Shown: positions 1 through 7,353 of the stretch, piece after piece
Position numbering within the stretch: position 1 is the stretch's first letter
Layout of the letters: each line of letters starts with the position of its first letter
Source of the DNA: Rhizobium sp. AC27/96
Lineage (GTDB): Bacteria; Pseudomonadota; Alphaproteobacteria; Rhizobiales; Rhizobiaceae
Length of the DNA: 64,000 nucleotides
Assembly: GCF_001692325.1 (NCBI RefSeq)
Contig: NZ_LXKN01000066.1
Span: 240,397 to 304,396 of the forward strand
Reading direction: 5' to 3'
Notes under the pieces: model-generated
Told to the model about the DNA's origin: nothing
Databases searched by the model: none
The model's input: only the letters and a program-made list of their open reading frames with translations
Translations under genes and position numbers: made by a program

Positions 1-2
1 TC

Positions 3-869
3 GCTATCGTGTTGAAGGATAGCGGCTTCCTGACGGCGCGAAACCTCTCCAACATCGTGCTGCAGACCGCGCCAGTGACGATCATGGCCATCGGCCTGGT
101 TTTCGTGCTGTCGGCAGGCGAAATCGACCTTTCCATCGGGTCGATCGTCGCGGTGTCGGCGCTGAGTGCCGCCGTGGTCATCGAGAACTACGGCATGGTG
201 CCCGGTATTCTTGCGGGAATGGGCGCGGGGCTGGCAATCGGTTTTGCCAACGGCGTGCTGGTTGCCTTCGTGCGCCTGCCGTCCTTCCTCGTCACCCTTG
301 CGACGATGGGTCTGTTTGCCGGCGTGGCACGGTCGCTGACCAATCTGCGCTCGGTGCCCGTGACCGATGAAATGTTCACCGGTTTCTTCGGTTCGGGTTC
401 GCTTCTCGGTATCCCGTCGTTGATCTGGTGGACCATCCTCGCCATCATCGTCGGGCATGTCATCTATCGCGAAACCCGCTTCGGCGCGCATGTGTTGGCG
501 GTGGGCGACAATGCCCGCGCGGCCGGCGTCTCCGGCATCAAGGTGCCGCGTATCCGGTTGGCGGTGATGATGCTGAGCGGCGGTCTCGCCGGGCTCGCGG
601 GGCTGCTTTATGCCGGCCGGCTGCAGGCCGCCAAATATACGCTCGGTGAAACCGATCTCATGACTGTTATCGCGGCCGTCATCGTCGGCGGCACGCTGCT
701 CAATGGCGGCAGGGGCTCGATCGTCGGCGCGCTCGTGGGTTCACTGATGATGGGCATGCTCAACAACGGCCTGATCTTGATGGGACTTTCGGTGTCCGAC
801 CAAATGATTGTCCGTGGCTTCATCATTCTTGCGGCGGTGGCCGTGTCGCTGCGCGAAAAGCAGCGCTGA
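3..869 (+). CDS. Sugar ABC transporter permease (RbsC/AraH type), 5' end outside window
   Basis: Inner-membrane permease subunit of a carbohydrate ABC importer of the BPD_transp_2 (ribose/xylose/fructose) class. The 289 visible codons hold a chain of hydrophobic segments. The family's signature stretch GEIDLSIGSIV lies near the start, and the motif VIVGGTLLNGGRGS lies in the C-terminal third. The reading frame is open to the window edge. The first start-like codon, GTG at 9, falls inside what should be the N-terminal membrane region, so the true start is upstream. It is followed 14 nt later by a YhfX-like enzyme and then by the ATPase, so the three probably form one operon. The solute-binding protein would lie to the left of the window. 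The substrate cannot be read from the sequence. Confidence 0.85.
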   Translation, partial: AIVLKDSGFLTARNLSNIVLQTAPVTIMAIGLVFVLSAGEIDLSIGSIVAVSALSAAVVIENYGMVPGILAGMGAGLAIGFANGVLVAFVRLPSFLVTLATMGLFAGVARSLTNLRSVPVTDEMFTGFFGSGSLLGIPSLIWWTILAIIVGHVIYRETRFGAHVLAVGDNARAAGVSGIKVPRIRLAVMMLSGGLAGLAGLLYAGRLQAAKYTLGETDLMTVIAAVIVGGTLLNGGRGSIVGALVGSLMMGMLNNGLILMGLSVSDQMIVRGFIILAAVAVSLREKQR

Positions 870-883
870 AGAAAGGTTTTCCG

Positions 884-2083
884 ATGTTTCTCGACGTTCT
901 CCGCCGCCGCAATCCCAAATTCATCGAGGCCGCCATCGCGCTGCATTGTGAGGGCAGGATTCCCGCCAATTCCTATGTGCTCGATCTCGATACGGTCGAG
1001 GCCAATGCTCGCGTGCTGAAGACCGAAGCCGAGCGGCTGGGCCTGAAGATCTTCGCGATGACCAAGCAGGTTGGCCGCTCCAGCTCTTTTGCGCAGGCCG
1101 TCATGCGCGGCGGGATCGACCGCTCTGTCGCCGTCGACATGGCTTGCGCCCGCGCCACGCATCGCGCCGGCCTCAAGGTCGGCCACCTCGGCCATCTCCA
1201 ACAGGTGGCGCGTCATGAGGCGAAGGCTGCCGCCGCAAACTTCCACCCAGACTACTGGACCGTATTCAACGACGAGAAGGCCGCCGAAGCAGCAGCCGGT
1301 GCCAAGGCTGCGGGATACACGCAGAACCTGCTCGCCCGTATCAAGGCCGAAGGTGACACCTTCTATCGTGGTCATGAGGGCGGCTTCGATGCCGCTGATG
1401 TGGCTGCTATGGCCGATGGCTTCGACAGGCTGGATGGCGGCCGGTTTGCCGGCATCACCACTTTCCCGGCGCTTTTGTTCGATCACCAGACGCGCAAGGT
1501 CATCCCGACCCATAACCTCGCCACGCTGACCAAGGCGGCAGAGGCGTTGGCGAAAGCCGGTCGCACAGATATCGAGGTCAATGCGCCGGGCACGACCTCA
1601 TCAGTCCTGTTGCCGGCGCTTGCCGATGCCGGGGCGACCCAATGCGAACCCGGCAACGGGTTGCACGGCACGACGGCGCTGCATGCCGTCGAAGACCTGC
1701 CGGAACTGCCTGCCGTCTGCTATCTGACCGAAGTATCGCATCTGTCTGATGGTAAGGCCTATTGCTTCGGCGGCGGCTTCTACATCGATCCGATCTTCCC
1801 CGATTACGACGTCAAGGCCATCGTCTCGGACGAGCCGACCGTGGCGGCGTCGGCGCTCCGCAGTGTCGAGATCCCGCCACCATCGATGATCGACTATTAC
1901 GCAATGATCGATGCCGCCGGGCCCAAGGCACCGAAGCCGGGCGACACCGCCGTGTTCGGTTTCCGCGGTCAGGCCTTCGTCACCCGCGCCTATGTCGTCG
2001 GCGTATCCGGCATTTCCAAGGGCCAGCCCAAGGTCGAGACCATCGAGAACAGTTTCGGCGAAGCCGAATCCTGGCCGGTTTAG
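884..2083 (+). CDS. YhfX-family PLP-dependent enzyme (alanine racemase N-terminal fold)
   Basis: A 399-residue protein with the fold-III alanine-racemase/D-threonine-aldolase N-terminal barrel. The segment FAMTKQVGR puts the probable PLP lysine at about residue 61. It resembles YhfX of the E. coli php-yhf cluster, whose exact reaction is not established. The start ATG follows AAGAAAGG in the short gap after the permease gene. The gene is sandwiched between permease and ATPase genes of a sugar importer. That suggests it acts on the imported compound or a derivative, perhaps an amino- or hydroxy-acid, but this is inference from position only. Alternatives are an amino-acid racemase or a D-threonine aldolase-like lyase. 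Confidence 0.75.
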   Translation: MFLDVLRRRNPKFIEAAIALHCEGRIPANSYVLDLDTVEANARVLKTEAERLGLKIFAMTKQVGRSSSFAQAVMRGGIDRSVAVDMACARATHRAGLKVGHLGHLQQVARHEAKAAAANFHPDYWTVFNDEKAAEAAAGAKAAGYTQNLLARIKAEGDTFYRGHEGGFDAADVAAMADGFDRLDGGRFAGITTFPALLFDHQTRKVIPTHNLATLTKAAEALAKAGRTDIEVNAPGTTSSVLLPALADAGATQCEPGNGLHGTTALHAVEDLPELPAVCYLTEVSHLSDGKAYCFGGGFYIDPIFPDYDVKAIVSDEPTVAASALRSVEIPPPSMIDYYAMIDAAGPKAPKPGDTAVFGFRGQAFVTRAYVVGVSGISKGQPKVETIENSFGEAESWPV

Positions 2084-2094
2084 AGGTATATGAG

Positions 2095-2829
2095 ATGAAT
2101 GCTTCCGCTCCCGTCCTCGAGCTCAAGGACATCAAGAAGAACTTCGATGCCGTCGTGGCGATCGAGAACTTCTCGCTCGACATTCATCCCGGCGAGATCG
2201 TGGCGCTGGTCGGCGACAATGGCGCCGGCAAGTCGACGTTGATCAAGATCATCTCAGGTGTCTACGCCCCGTCTTCGGGGACGATTACCATCGAGGGCGA
2301 TACCGTGAGCATGTCGAGCGCGACGATGGCGCGTTCGCATGGCATCGAGGTCGTCTATCAGGATCTGGCGCTCGCCGATCAGCAGACCGTCTACATGAAC
2401 ATGTTTCTCGGGCGCGAGTTGACCAATGGCCTTGGCTTGCTCGATCGCAAGACGATGATCGCGGAAACCGAGAAGCTGGTTCAGGAGCTCGATGTCCGCA
2501 TCCCCTCGGCGCATGCGACGATCAAGGATCTTTCCGGCGGCCAGCGACAAGGCGTGGCAATCGCCCGCGCCACCCGCTGGGCAAAGAAGCTGATCCTGCT
2601 CGACGAGCCCACAGCAGCGCTTGGTGTCGCCGAAACGGCCAAGGTCGAGGCGATCGTGCAATCGCTGAAATCCCGCAATATCGGCGTGCTGATCATCAGC
2701 CACAGCCTCGATCAGGTGTTCAAGCTTTCCGACCGCATCTGCGTGCTCCGCCGTGGCAAGCAGATCGGCATCCGCAAGACATCCGAGACCGACAAGAACG
2801 AGATCGTTTCCATGATCACGGGAGTGTAA
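2095..2829 (+). CDS. Sugar ABC transporter ATP-binding protein, single-domain
   Basis: The ATPase subunit that powers the permease encoded upstream, acting at the cytoplasmic face of the inner membrane. It has 244 residues with Walker A GDNGAGKST (about 40-48), signature LSGGQRQ (146-152) and Walker B LILLDEP (166-172). Ribose-type importers usually carry a fused double ATPase of about 500 residues. This one is a single domain, like FrcA of the rhizobial fructose importer. The start was set at the ATG at 2095, which has GAGG upstream in AGAGGTATATGAG; the open frame continues back to 1762 but overlaps the PLP-enzyme gene. No further operon gene follows, so this appears to be the last gene. 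Confidence 0.88.
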   Translation: MNASAPVLELKDIKKNFDAVVAIENFSLDIHPGEIVALVGDNGAGKSTLIKIISGVYAPSSGTITIEGDTVSMSSATMARSHGIEVVYQDLALADQQTVYMNMFLGRELTNGLGLLDRKTMIAETEKLVQELDVRIPSAHATIKDLSGGQRQGVAIARATRWAKKLILLDEPTAALGVAETAKVEAIVQSLKSRNIGVLIISHSLDQVFKLSDRICVLRRGKQIGIRKTSETDKNEIVSMITGV

Positions 2830-2991
2830 CGATCAACCGCAGCGATGTCGCAGCTTTCCTGGTGCAAGTCGACAGAGCGCCGTCTGGTTAAAGGACCTAC
2901 TCAAGTTGCCGCGAAACAAGTCAAGGGCGTGAGATCGCTCTTGTCGTTTGCGTGGCTCATCGCTGCTCGCCAACCCGTGAAATAGCTCTCA

Positions 2992-3207
2992 TCAGGTTTC
3001 GACCGAAAGCGTAATAATGGCAACACGAGCTCCCGAAGCGTCTTGTAGTTCGACTGAAGTACTCGGAGGTGCCCTGGTGTCGAAGGTAAAAACTGCCAGA
3101 GCCATTGCAACAGATCGGCAGGCTGTCAGGTGATCAACTTCCTCGATATCATTTTCTGCCAGAACGCGTTTAAATTCATCTCGAACCTTGAAATAATATC
3201 GTGCCAC
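2992..3207 (-). CDS. DUF6894 family small protein
   Basis: A 71-residue protein opening MARYYFKVRDEFKR. This is the hallmark start of the small DUF6894 proteins that are abundant in Rhizobiales (usual form MPRYFFHVRDG). The next block, HLTACRSVAMALAVFTFD, fits the family helix that follows. It would start with GTG at 3207. No function is established for the family; the proteins are short, cytosolic and often monocistronic on accessory replicons. It stands alone here, with no gene for more than 100 bp on either side. Confidence 0.6.
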   Translation of the reverse strand: MARYYFKVRDEFKRVLAENDIEEVDHLTACRSVAMALAVFTFDTRAPPSTSVELQDASGARVAIITLSVET

Positions 3208-3556
3208 TACTCACCACCGTTGCGTAAATCATTCGCACATATAACGTACATGCTAATGTATTCAATGGTTGTATAGCCGGCGCAGGAGGATCACGGCATC
3301 CTTGTGGCGGATTGAGTTACCCCTTAATATGAGTGGGCACAGCGAATGTGCACATTCGGCACATCCGACGCACAGTTTTCCTTGAGAAATCGCCTGGGGC
3401 CGTTGTCGATCTTCATTCGCATCAGGAAGCGGAGAACCGGAGGCTCAGCATTCGGAATCCGTGTGGGAGAGATTGCCGAATTTGTTGTAAGTATCTGTTT
3501 TTTAATAGAAAAGAATAGAGAATTCTACCGGGATATAGCGTGCGGCTCTTTGGTAT
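3208..3556. other. Gene-poor interval
   Basis: About 350 bp that is AT-richer than its neighbours. It contains only short open frames (61-73 codons) without ribosome binding sites or recognisable products. It presumably holds the promoter of the minus-strand DUF6894 gene. No terminator hairpin or repeat was recognised. Confidence 0.5.
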
Positions 3557-3988
3557 CTACCCGATGACGCTCGGTGCTGACCGCTCGATGCGGACATCCA
3601 GGCGAATGACACGGACCTCGACGCTTTGAGATTCGCGTACTGTCTCGAAAACGGGCAGGAACACCGGGCGAATTATGGTGAACCACGAGGCGACATCGTC
3701 AATACTGGCGCTGACGCTTGCTGTCTCGCTGCTTTCGTCATTGCCGACGATCAGCAGATTGCCGGCGAACGGCGAGGGGTGGCCCTTCAGGTCCGTTACG
3801 CTTGGAAGCCCATCGGCCAGGCGATTGTTATCGGCGTAGACAAGATGCGAGTCCTTGACGCGAACGACATCGACCATATCGGAGCCGATCAGTTCGTGAA
3901 TATGTTTGGTCCGGTTGCGCGCGGGGAGCATCACGGTCCGGATCGTTCCACTCGCCGTGTTCAAGAGATATGATTTGGCCTTAGGCAT
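3557..3988 (-). CDS. Hypothetical protein, DUF3846-like
   Basis: A 143-residue protein beginning MPKAKSYLLNTASG. The central part (ELIGSDMVDVVRVKD, then VYADNNRLADGLPSVTDLKG, then PFAGNLLIVGND) follows the layout of the small DUF3846-type proteins seen on plasmids and in phages. The match is by eye and weak. The start at 3988 was chosen because the upstream extension of the frame to 4195 reads as low-complexity non-coding sequence. No neighbour suggests a role. The C-terminal third contains no membrane segment or known motif. Confidence 0.45.
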   Translation of the reverse strand: MPKAKSYLLNTASGTIRTVMLPARNRTKHIHELIGSDMVDVVRVKDSHLVYADNNRLADGLPSVTDLKGHPSPFAGNLLIVGNDESSETASVSASIDDVASWFTIIRPVFLPVFETVRESQSVEVRVIRLDVRIERSAPSVIG

Positions 3989-4617
3989 ACGGATTGTTCC
4001 AATTTGCCGGTCCGCTGTGCAAAGTTCCCGCCTCCAGCGAAATTGGTGAACCGCGTCTTTTCTCAAGCGCGATGGGTTCACCGGGCTGCCGAACCGAGGA
4101 AATGTGGCGGAGCCACCTGCCGACGCAAGCAGCAACGGGCCGAATTCCTTCGACCTCCATTGGCGACGCAGGGTTGGCGACGAAATCCCATGCAAGATTT
4201 AGATCGCGAACCGGTTTGGCGGGTTCGGATGGGCTAAAATCAACAGCCACTCCCCTGCTACCTCGAGAATTAGCATTAGAAGATATTGCCTCTATAGGGC
4301 TGGCGTCATACAACTTTTACAAGCATCAATATTCGCGCGGTGCGTTTCCTTTTTCTCAACAGAAGGAGAGGCTTACGAGCCGGCAGCCGAATAGGATGAT
4401 GGACGATATTTCGGTCTCCACGAACAACATCGACGCGGTTTGTGAGAATGCGAAAAGCCGTCAAAAGATCGATGCGCCCGCATTTGGTCGATGGAGATAG
4501 CAACGTCTGGCCGGATGAAAGAAAATGTGGAAACTCACCGTCAGCTAAATATCAACTGTCATTTCAGTAGATGTCTTCAGGACTTCGAGTGCTCACTTTT
4601 ATTCCTGTAAAACTCAA
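3989..4617. other. Intergenic region with an inverted-repeat arm
   Basis: About 630 bp without a convincing gene; the open frames seen are shadows lacking start signals. Its one notable element is the repeat arm at 4305-4360, an inverted copy of the LysR-gene leader. The rest shows no hairpin or motif that I recognise. Confidence 0.5.
4305..4360 (+). repeat. Inverted repeat arm, copy of the LysR leader
   Basis: This plus-strand segment aligns with the reverse complement of 5579-5634. It shares the exact 16-mer CGGTGCGTTTCCTTTT (4338-4353 here) plus a similar AC-A-TTTTTACAA block before it. The pair flanks the LysR gene in opposite orientation. No intact gene follows this arm. Confidence 0.6.
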
Positions 4618-5562
4618 TTATTCGCGTGAGATTTCGGATGGCTTTCCTGCGTGAAATGCGATCTCATCAAGATATTCTTCAAAGTATCTGCGGGCGATGA
4701 TCGATGTCATCGAAAAGCTGCGCCGCGGATCGACGATCAGCGAAAGCACCATTGGCGGCAGACCGGCATCATCTATGCGGGCATAGTGCAATCCACCCTC
4801 GTGTTCGAGGGGCGTGCCCGAGGCTATGGCCGTTACACCGAAACCGCAGCCTTCACGCACCATGGAACGCATCAGCGCCAGGCTATTGGTCGTCAGGACG
4901 GGCTGAAATCTGGTGTTGATACGCGCCGCGGCGATATCGACAACATCGCGCAGGTGACTGCTGGCATCGGGAACGATCGTCGGTCTCTTGAAGAATTCGT
5001 CCATGGATATGCGATCCGGCTGCTCCGCACCCGCGGCGCTCGGCAGGATCGCCACGAGCTGGAAGTCAGTCGAGCGCGTGACGATGACCCCGGGCAGGGG
5101 CAGGGGGCTGAATGTCAGCCCGAAGTCTGCCCCTCCCTCCCTGACCAGTTGGCGCACGCGGTCTGATTCGACCACCGTGACTGAATTTCGGATGCGGGGA
5201 TGATCCTTCATGAAGCGCGCGATTACCGCAGGCAGAAAGTCGGGTGCTGTTTCCTGGGAGGCGGCGATTTTGACCTCGCCGCGGCGAAGTCCTTTCAATT
5301 CCTCGATCTCGGATTTGATCCGGGACAGATCCTTGTTCCATTCTCGGTAGCCGTTGACGAGCAATTCGCCCGCCGAAGTCAACCGCATCCCGCGCGGCAG
5401 GCGCTCGAACAGGGGAACGCCGAACTCCTCTTCGGCGCCGATAAGCTGTTTATTGATGGCCGAGGCCGACACATTCAGCTTCTCCGCGGCTTTCCGGATC
5501 GAGCCGCGATTGGCGATCTCATCGAGGTAATGTGCGAAGCGGGAAAACAGGAGCCTGCTCAT
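4618..5562 (-). CDS. LysR-family transcriptional regulator
   Basis: A 314-residue regulator with an N-terminal winged helix-turn-helix (about residues 7-65, including SIRKAAEKLNVSASAINKQL). It is followed by the two-lobed LysR effector-binding domain (about 95-300). It is transcribed away from the phosphoribosyltransferase gene that starts about 130 bp to its right, the classic layout of a LysR activator and its target. The effector could be a purine-like base or another substrate of the neighbouring ECF importer; this is inference. Its leader is the right arm of an inverted repeat. ATG at 5562 has a purine-poor upstream region, so the start is likely rather than certain. Confidence 0.88.
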   Translation of the reverse strand: MSRLLFSRFAHYLDEIANRGSIRKAAEKLNVSASAINKQLIGAEEEFGVPLFERLPRGMRLTSAGELLVNGYREWNKDLSRIKSEIEELKGLRRGEVKIAASQETAPDFLPAVIARFMKDHPRIRNSVTVVESDRVRQLVREGGADFGLTFSPLPLPGVIVTRSTDFQLVAILPSAAGAEQPDRISMDEFFKRPTIVPDASSHLRDVVDIAAARINTRFQPVLTTNSLALMRSMVREGCGFGVTAIASGTPLEHEGGLHYARIDDAGLPPMVLSLIVDPRRSFSMTSIIARRYFEEYLDEIAFHAGKPSEISRE

Positions 5563-5578
5563 TCGGGAGGTATGCCTC

Positions 5579-5634
5579 GTTGAAGAAAAGGAAACGCACC
5601 GGACGAATTTTTCTGTTTGTAAAAATTGTGTGAC
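5579..5634 (-). repeat. Inverted repeat arm in the LysR leader
   Basis: Reverse-complement partner of 4305-4360. The 16-nt identical core lies at 5586-5601. It ends 17 bp before the LysR start codon, so it covers the likely promoter or 5' leader of that gene and part of the divergent promoter region of the phosphoribosyltransferase gene. Confidence 0.6.
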
Positions 5635-5693
5635 CTAGTGTCTACTAAGACAGTAATTTGAATGCAAACACCGATGGCACGAAGGCCGCGATC

Positions 5694-6407
5694 ATGTATC
5701 TGGAGACCCCGCAAACCTATCAGATCAAGATTGCCGGCGAAAACTTCAATCTGCCAATTATCCAGCTCAATGATCGGCGAGCCATTGCATTGCTGATGGT
5801 CATCGACATGGGAATCCGGTTTGGCGACATTGTCGGCGATGCGCTTGCTCAGCATTTTGCGCAGACGCAGCCGGACATAGTGGTAGGCAGCGCCACCTTG
5901 GGCGTTCCGGTCGCCATCGAGGTCTCACGGCGCCTTGGCATCGACAAATATGTCGTATTGCAGAAGTCGCCGAAATTTCATCTTGCCGACGCGCTGGTGG
6001 AGGATGTGCGTTCCATCACGACTGCAGTGCCTCAGCGTCTTCTGCTCGATCGCCGTTCGATCGCCCTGCTGCAGGGCAGGCGCGTTCTCGTTGTCGATGA
6101 TGTCATTGCCACCGGTTCCAGCATGGCAGCGGCAATCAGGCTCGTGCGGCGAGCCGGAGGACACATAGTTGGCGCTGGCGCCATCCTGACCGAGGGCCAC
6201 ACATGGCGAGACCTGCTCGGCGATGACGCCAGATTGGTGACCAGCCTGGGTCATATTCCTCAGTTCGACATTATCGACGGCGTGGCCACACCGGATAGCG
6301 CGACCGAGAAAAATGCCTGGATTGGTGAACAGGTTTCGAGCGTCAGGGGTTTGCCGCAAGCCCGGCGGGCACGCTCTGCAGCCGCAAAAAGCGTGGCGGG
6401 AATGTAA
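5694..6407 (+). CDS. Phosphoribosyltransferase family protein (adenine PRTase-like), copy 1
   Basis: A type-I PRTase that should transfer the ribosyl-5-phosphate of PRPP to a base, as in purine salvage. The 13-residue PRPP-binding motif VLVVDDVIATGSS lies at about 131-143 of a 237-residue protein. The block SATLGVPVAIEVSRRLG precedes it, as in adenine/xanthine PRTases. The frame opens at a TTG at 5658; the ATG at 5694 is preferred because the protein then aligns with its paralogue. The paralogue encoded at 9544-10176 is more than half identical over the core (VVLQKSPK-HLA, QRLLLDR). This copy has an extra C-terminal tail of about 30 residues. It is divergent from the LysR gene and upstream of the ECF importer. 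The base is unknown. Confidence 0.8.
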   Translation: MYLETPQTYQIKIAGENFNLPIIQLNDRRAIALLMVIDMGIRFGDIVGDALAQHFAQTQPDIVVGSATLGVPVAIEVSRRLGIDKYVVLQKSPKFHLADALVEDVRSITTAVPQRLLLDRRSIALLQGRRVLVVDDVIATGSSMAAAIRLVRRAGGHIVGAGAILTEGHTWRDLLGDDARLVTSLGHIPQFDIIDGVATPDSATEKNAWIGEQVSSVRGLPQARRARSAAAKSVAGM

Positions 6408-6761
6408 GCATGGCGCCGACGTTTTGCCTGCATCATCCCGTCATGGTCATGGACCAATCTGGGTATATTTGCATTGGATTGGTCCGCTGAAATTCAACCG
6501 ACTAAATCACACTTTAAATACAATCTGGAATGGTTTTCGTGATTTGCATTTCCTATAAGTCGCTTACGTCCTGGAAAGCGCGTTCTTTGGATTGCCAATC
6601 GCTTCCCATGACTGAAGAAACCCGAGAAAGCTGGGGCATCTCAAGAGGAGGAATTCCCAGGATGTCACTTCGGGACCAAATATGCGTCCGACTCATCACG
6701 GAGAGCCGTTCCAGCCGACTTTCAGGAATTTCCGGAAATTACTTTCAAAGGGGCAAGAAAC
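6408..6761. other. Intergenic leader of the ECF transporter operon
   Basis: About 350 bp between the first PRTase and the S-component gene, AT-richer around 6480-6540. It is long enough for its own promoter or a leader regulator. I could not recognise a known riboswitch class. A perfect 14-bp palindrome sits near its end, at 6727-6740. Confidence 0.5.
6727..6740. promoter_or_regulatory. 14-bp perfect palindrome, candidate operator
   Basis: AATTTCCGGAAATT reads the same on both strands and ends 21 bp before the S-component start codon. It could bind a dimeric regulator controlling the ECF importer, or form part of the leader. No direct evidence of binding. Confidence 0.35.
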
Positions 6762-7334
6762 ATGCAGCAAGCGACCGCGTCTCAGACTGACGGCAATACT
6801 CTCTTTCCCATCGTGCTTTCGATCGTGGCGGCTGCCGCCACGGGCGTGCTGTGGGCTTATGCCAATCCAATCCAGCTCGTGCCCGGCGTCATCCAGTGGC
6901 GCATTTTCGCGTTTCTGCCGCCGGTGATCGGCATCCTGCTCGGCTGGCGCAGCGGCTTCATCTGCGGCTATCTCGGCACCATCGTCTGGTCGCTTCTGGC
7001 CGGCACGTTCATCCCTGCGCATTCGCTCATCGTCGACGGCATCATGGTCGGCCTGACCGGCCTTGTGCCGGGGCTCCTCTTCGATCCCGCCAGGACTGTC
7101 TTTGATCGTCTGGCACTGATCAAGATCGCCGTGGCTTGCCTTGTTGTCGGTCTGGTGATGGTGGTGGCTGTGTCCGCGAGCCTTGCCTATCTCGGGATTT
7201 TCCCGTTCTGGTGGGGTTTTGGTTATCTCGGCCTGTCCGACATCGTCCCGATGGTCATCGGCACGCCGCTTCTGATCATCCCGGCAATGAAAATTCTGAA
7301 GAGTGCGCATCCGGCCGGCTTCAAGCGTTTCTGA
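6762..7334 (+). CDS. ECF transporter S component (substrate-specific subunit)
   Basis: A 190-residue, very hydrophobic protein with about five to six membrane segments. It has the size and pattern of the S component of an energy-coupling factor importer, with a GWRSGFICGYLGTIVWSLLAG loop-helix typical of the class. The ATG at 6762 follows AAAGGGGC. It precedes a double ATPase and a T component, the same gene order as ykoE-ykoD-ykoC, the bacterial hydroxymethylpyrimidine importer. Here the flanking genes are phosphoribosyltransferases rather than thiamine genes, so a nucleobase-like substrate is a reasonable guess. S components diverge too much for specificity to be read by eye. Confidence 0.75.
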   Translation: MQQATASQTDGNTLFPIVLSIVAAAATGVLWAYANPIQLVPGVIQWRIFAFLPPVIGILLGWRSGFICGYLGTIVWSLLAGTFIPAHSLIVDGIMVGLTGLVPGLLFDPARTVFDRLALIKIAVACLVVGLVMVVAVSASLAYLGIFPFWWGFGYLGLSDIVPMVIGTPLLIIPAMKILKSAHPAGFKRF

Positions 7335-7353
7335 ACCCGATCTGGATCAACAA

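Noticed and set aside
608..1513. 301-codon minus-strand open frame over the YhfX-like gene
   Set aside because: It is the antisense shadow of a GC-rich real gene; no start signal and no recognisable domain.
3994..4500. 168-codon plus-strand open frame between the hypothetical and LysR genes
   Set aside because: No ribosome binding site, low-quality sequence and an internal stretch that is only the inverted-repeat arm translated.
6408..6761. Riboswitch (thiamine, purine or preQ1) before the ECF operon
   Set aside because: The leader is long enough, but I could not find the conserved cores of these classes by eye; covariance-model scanning would decide.
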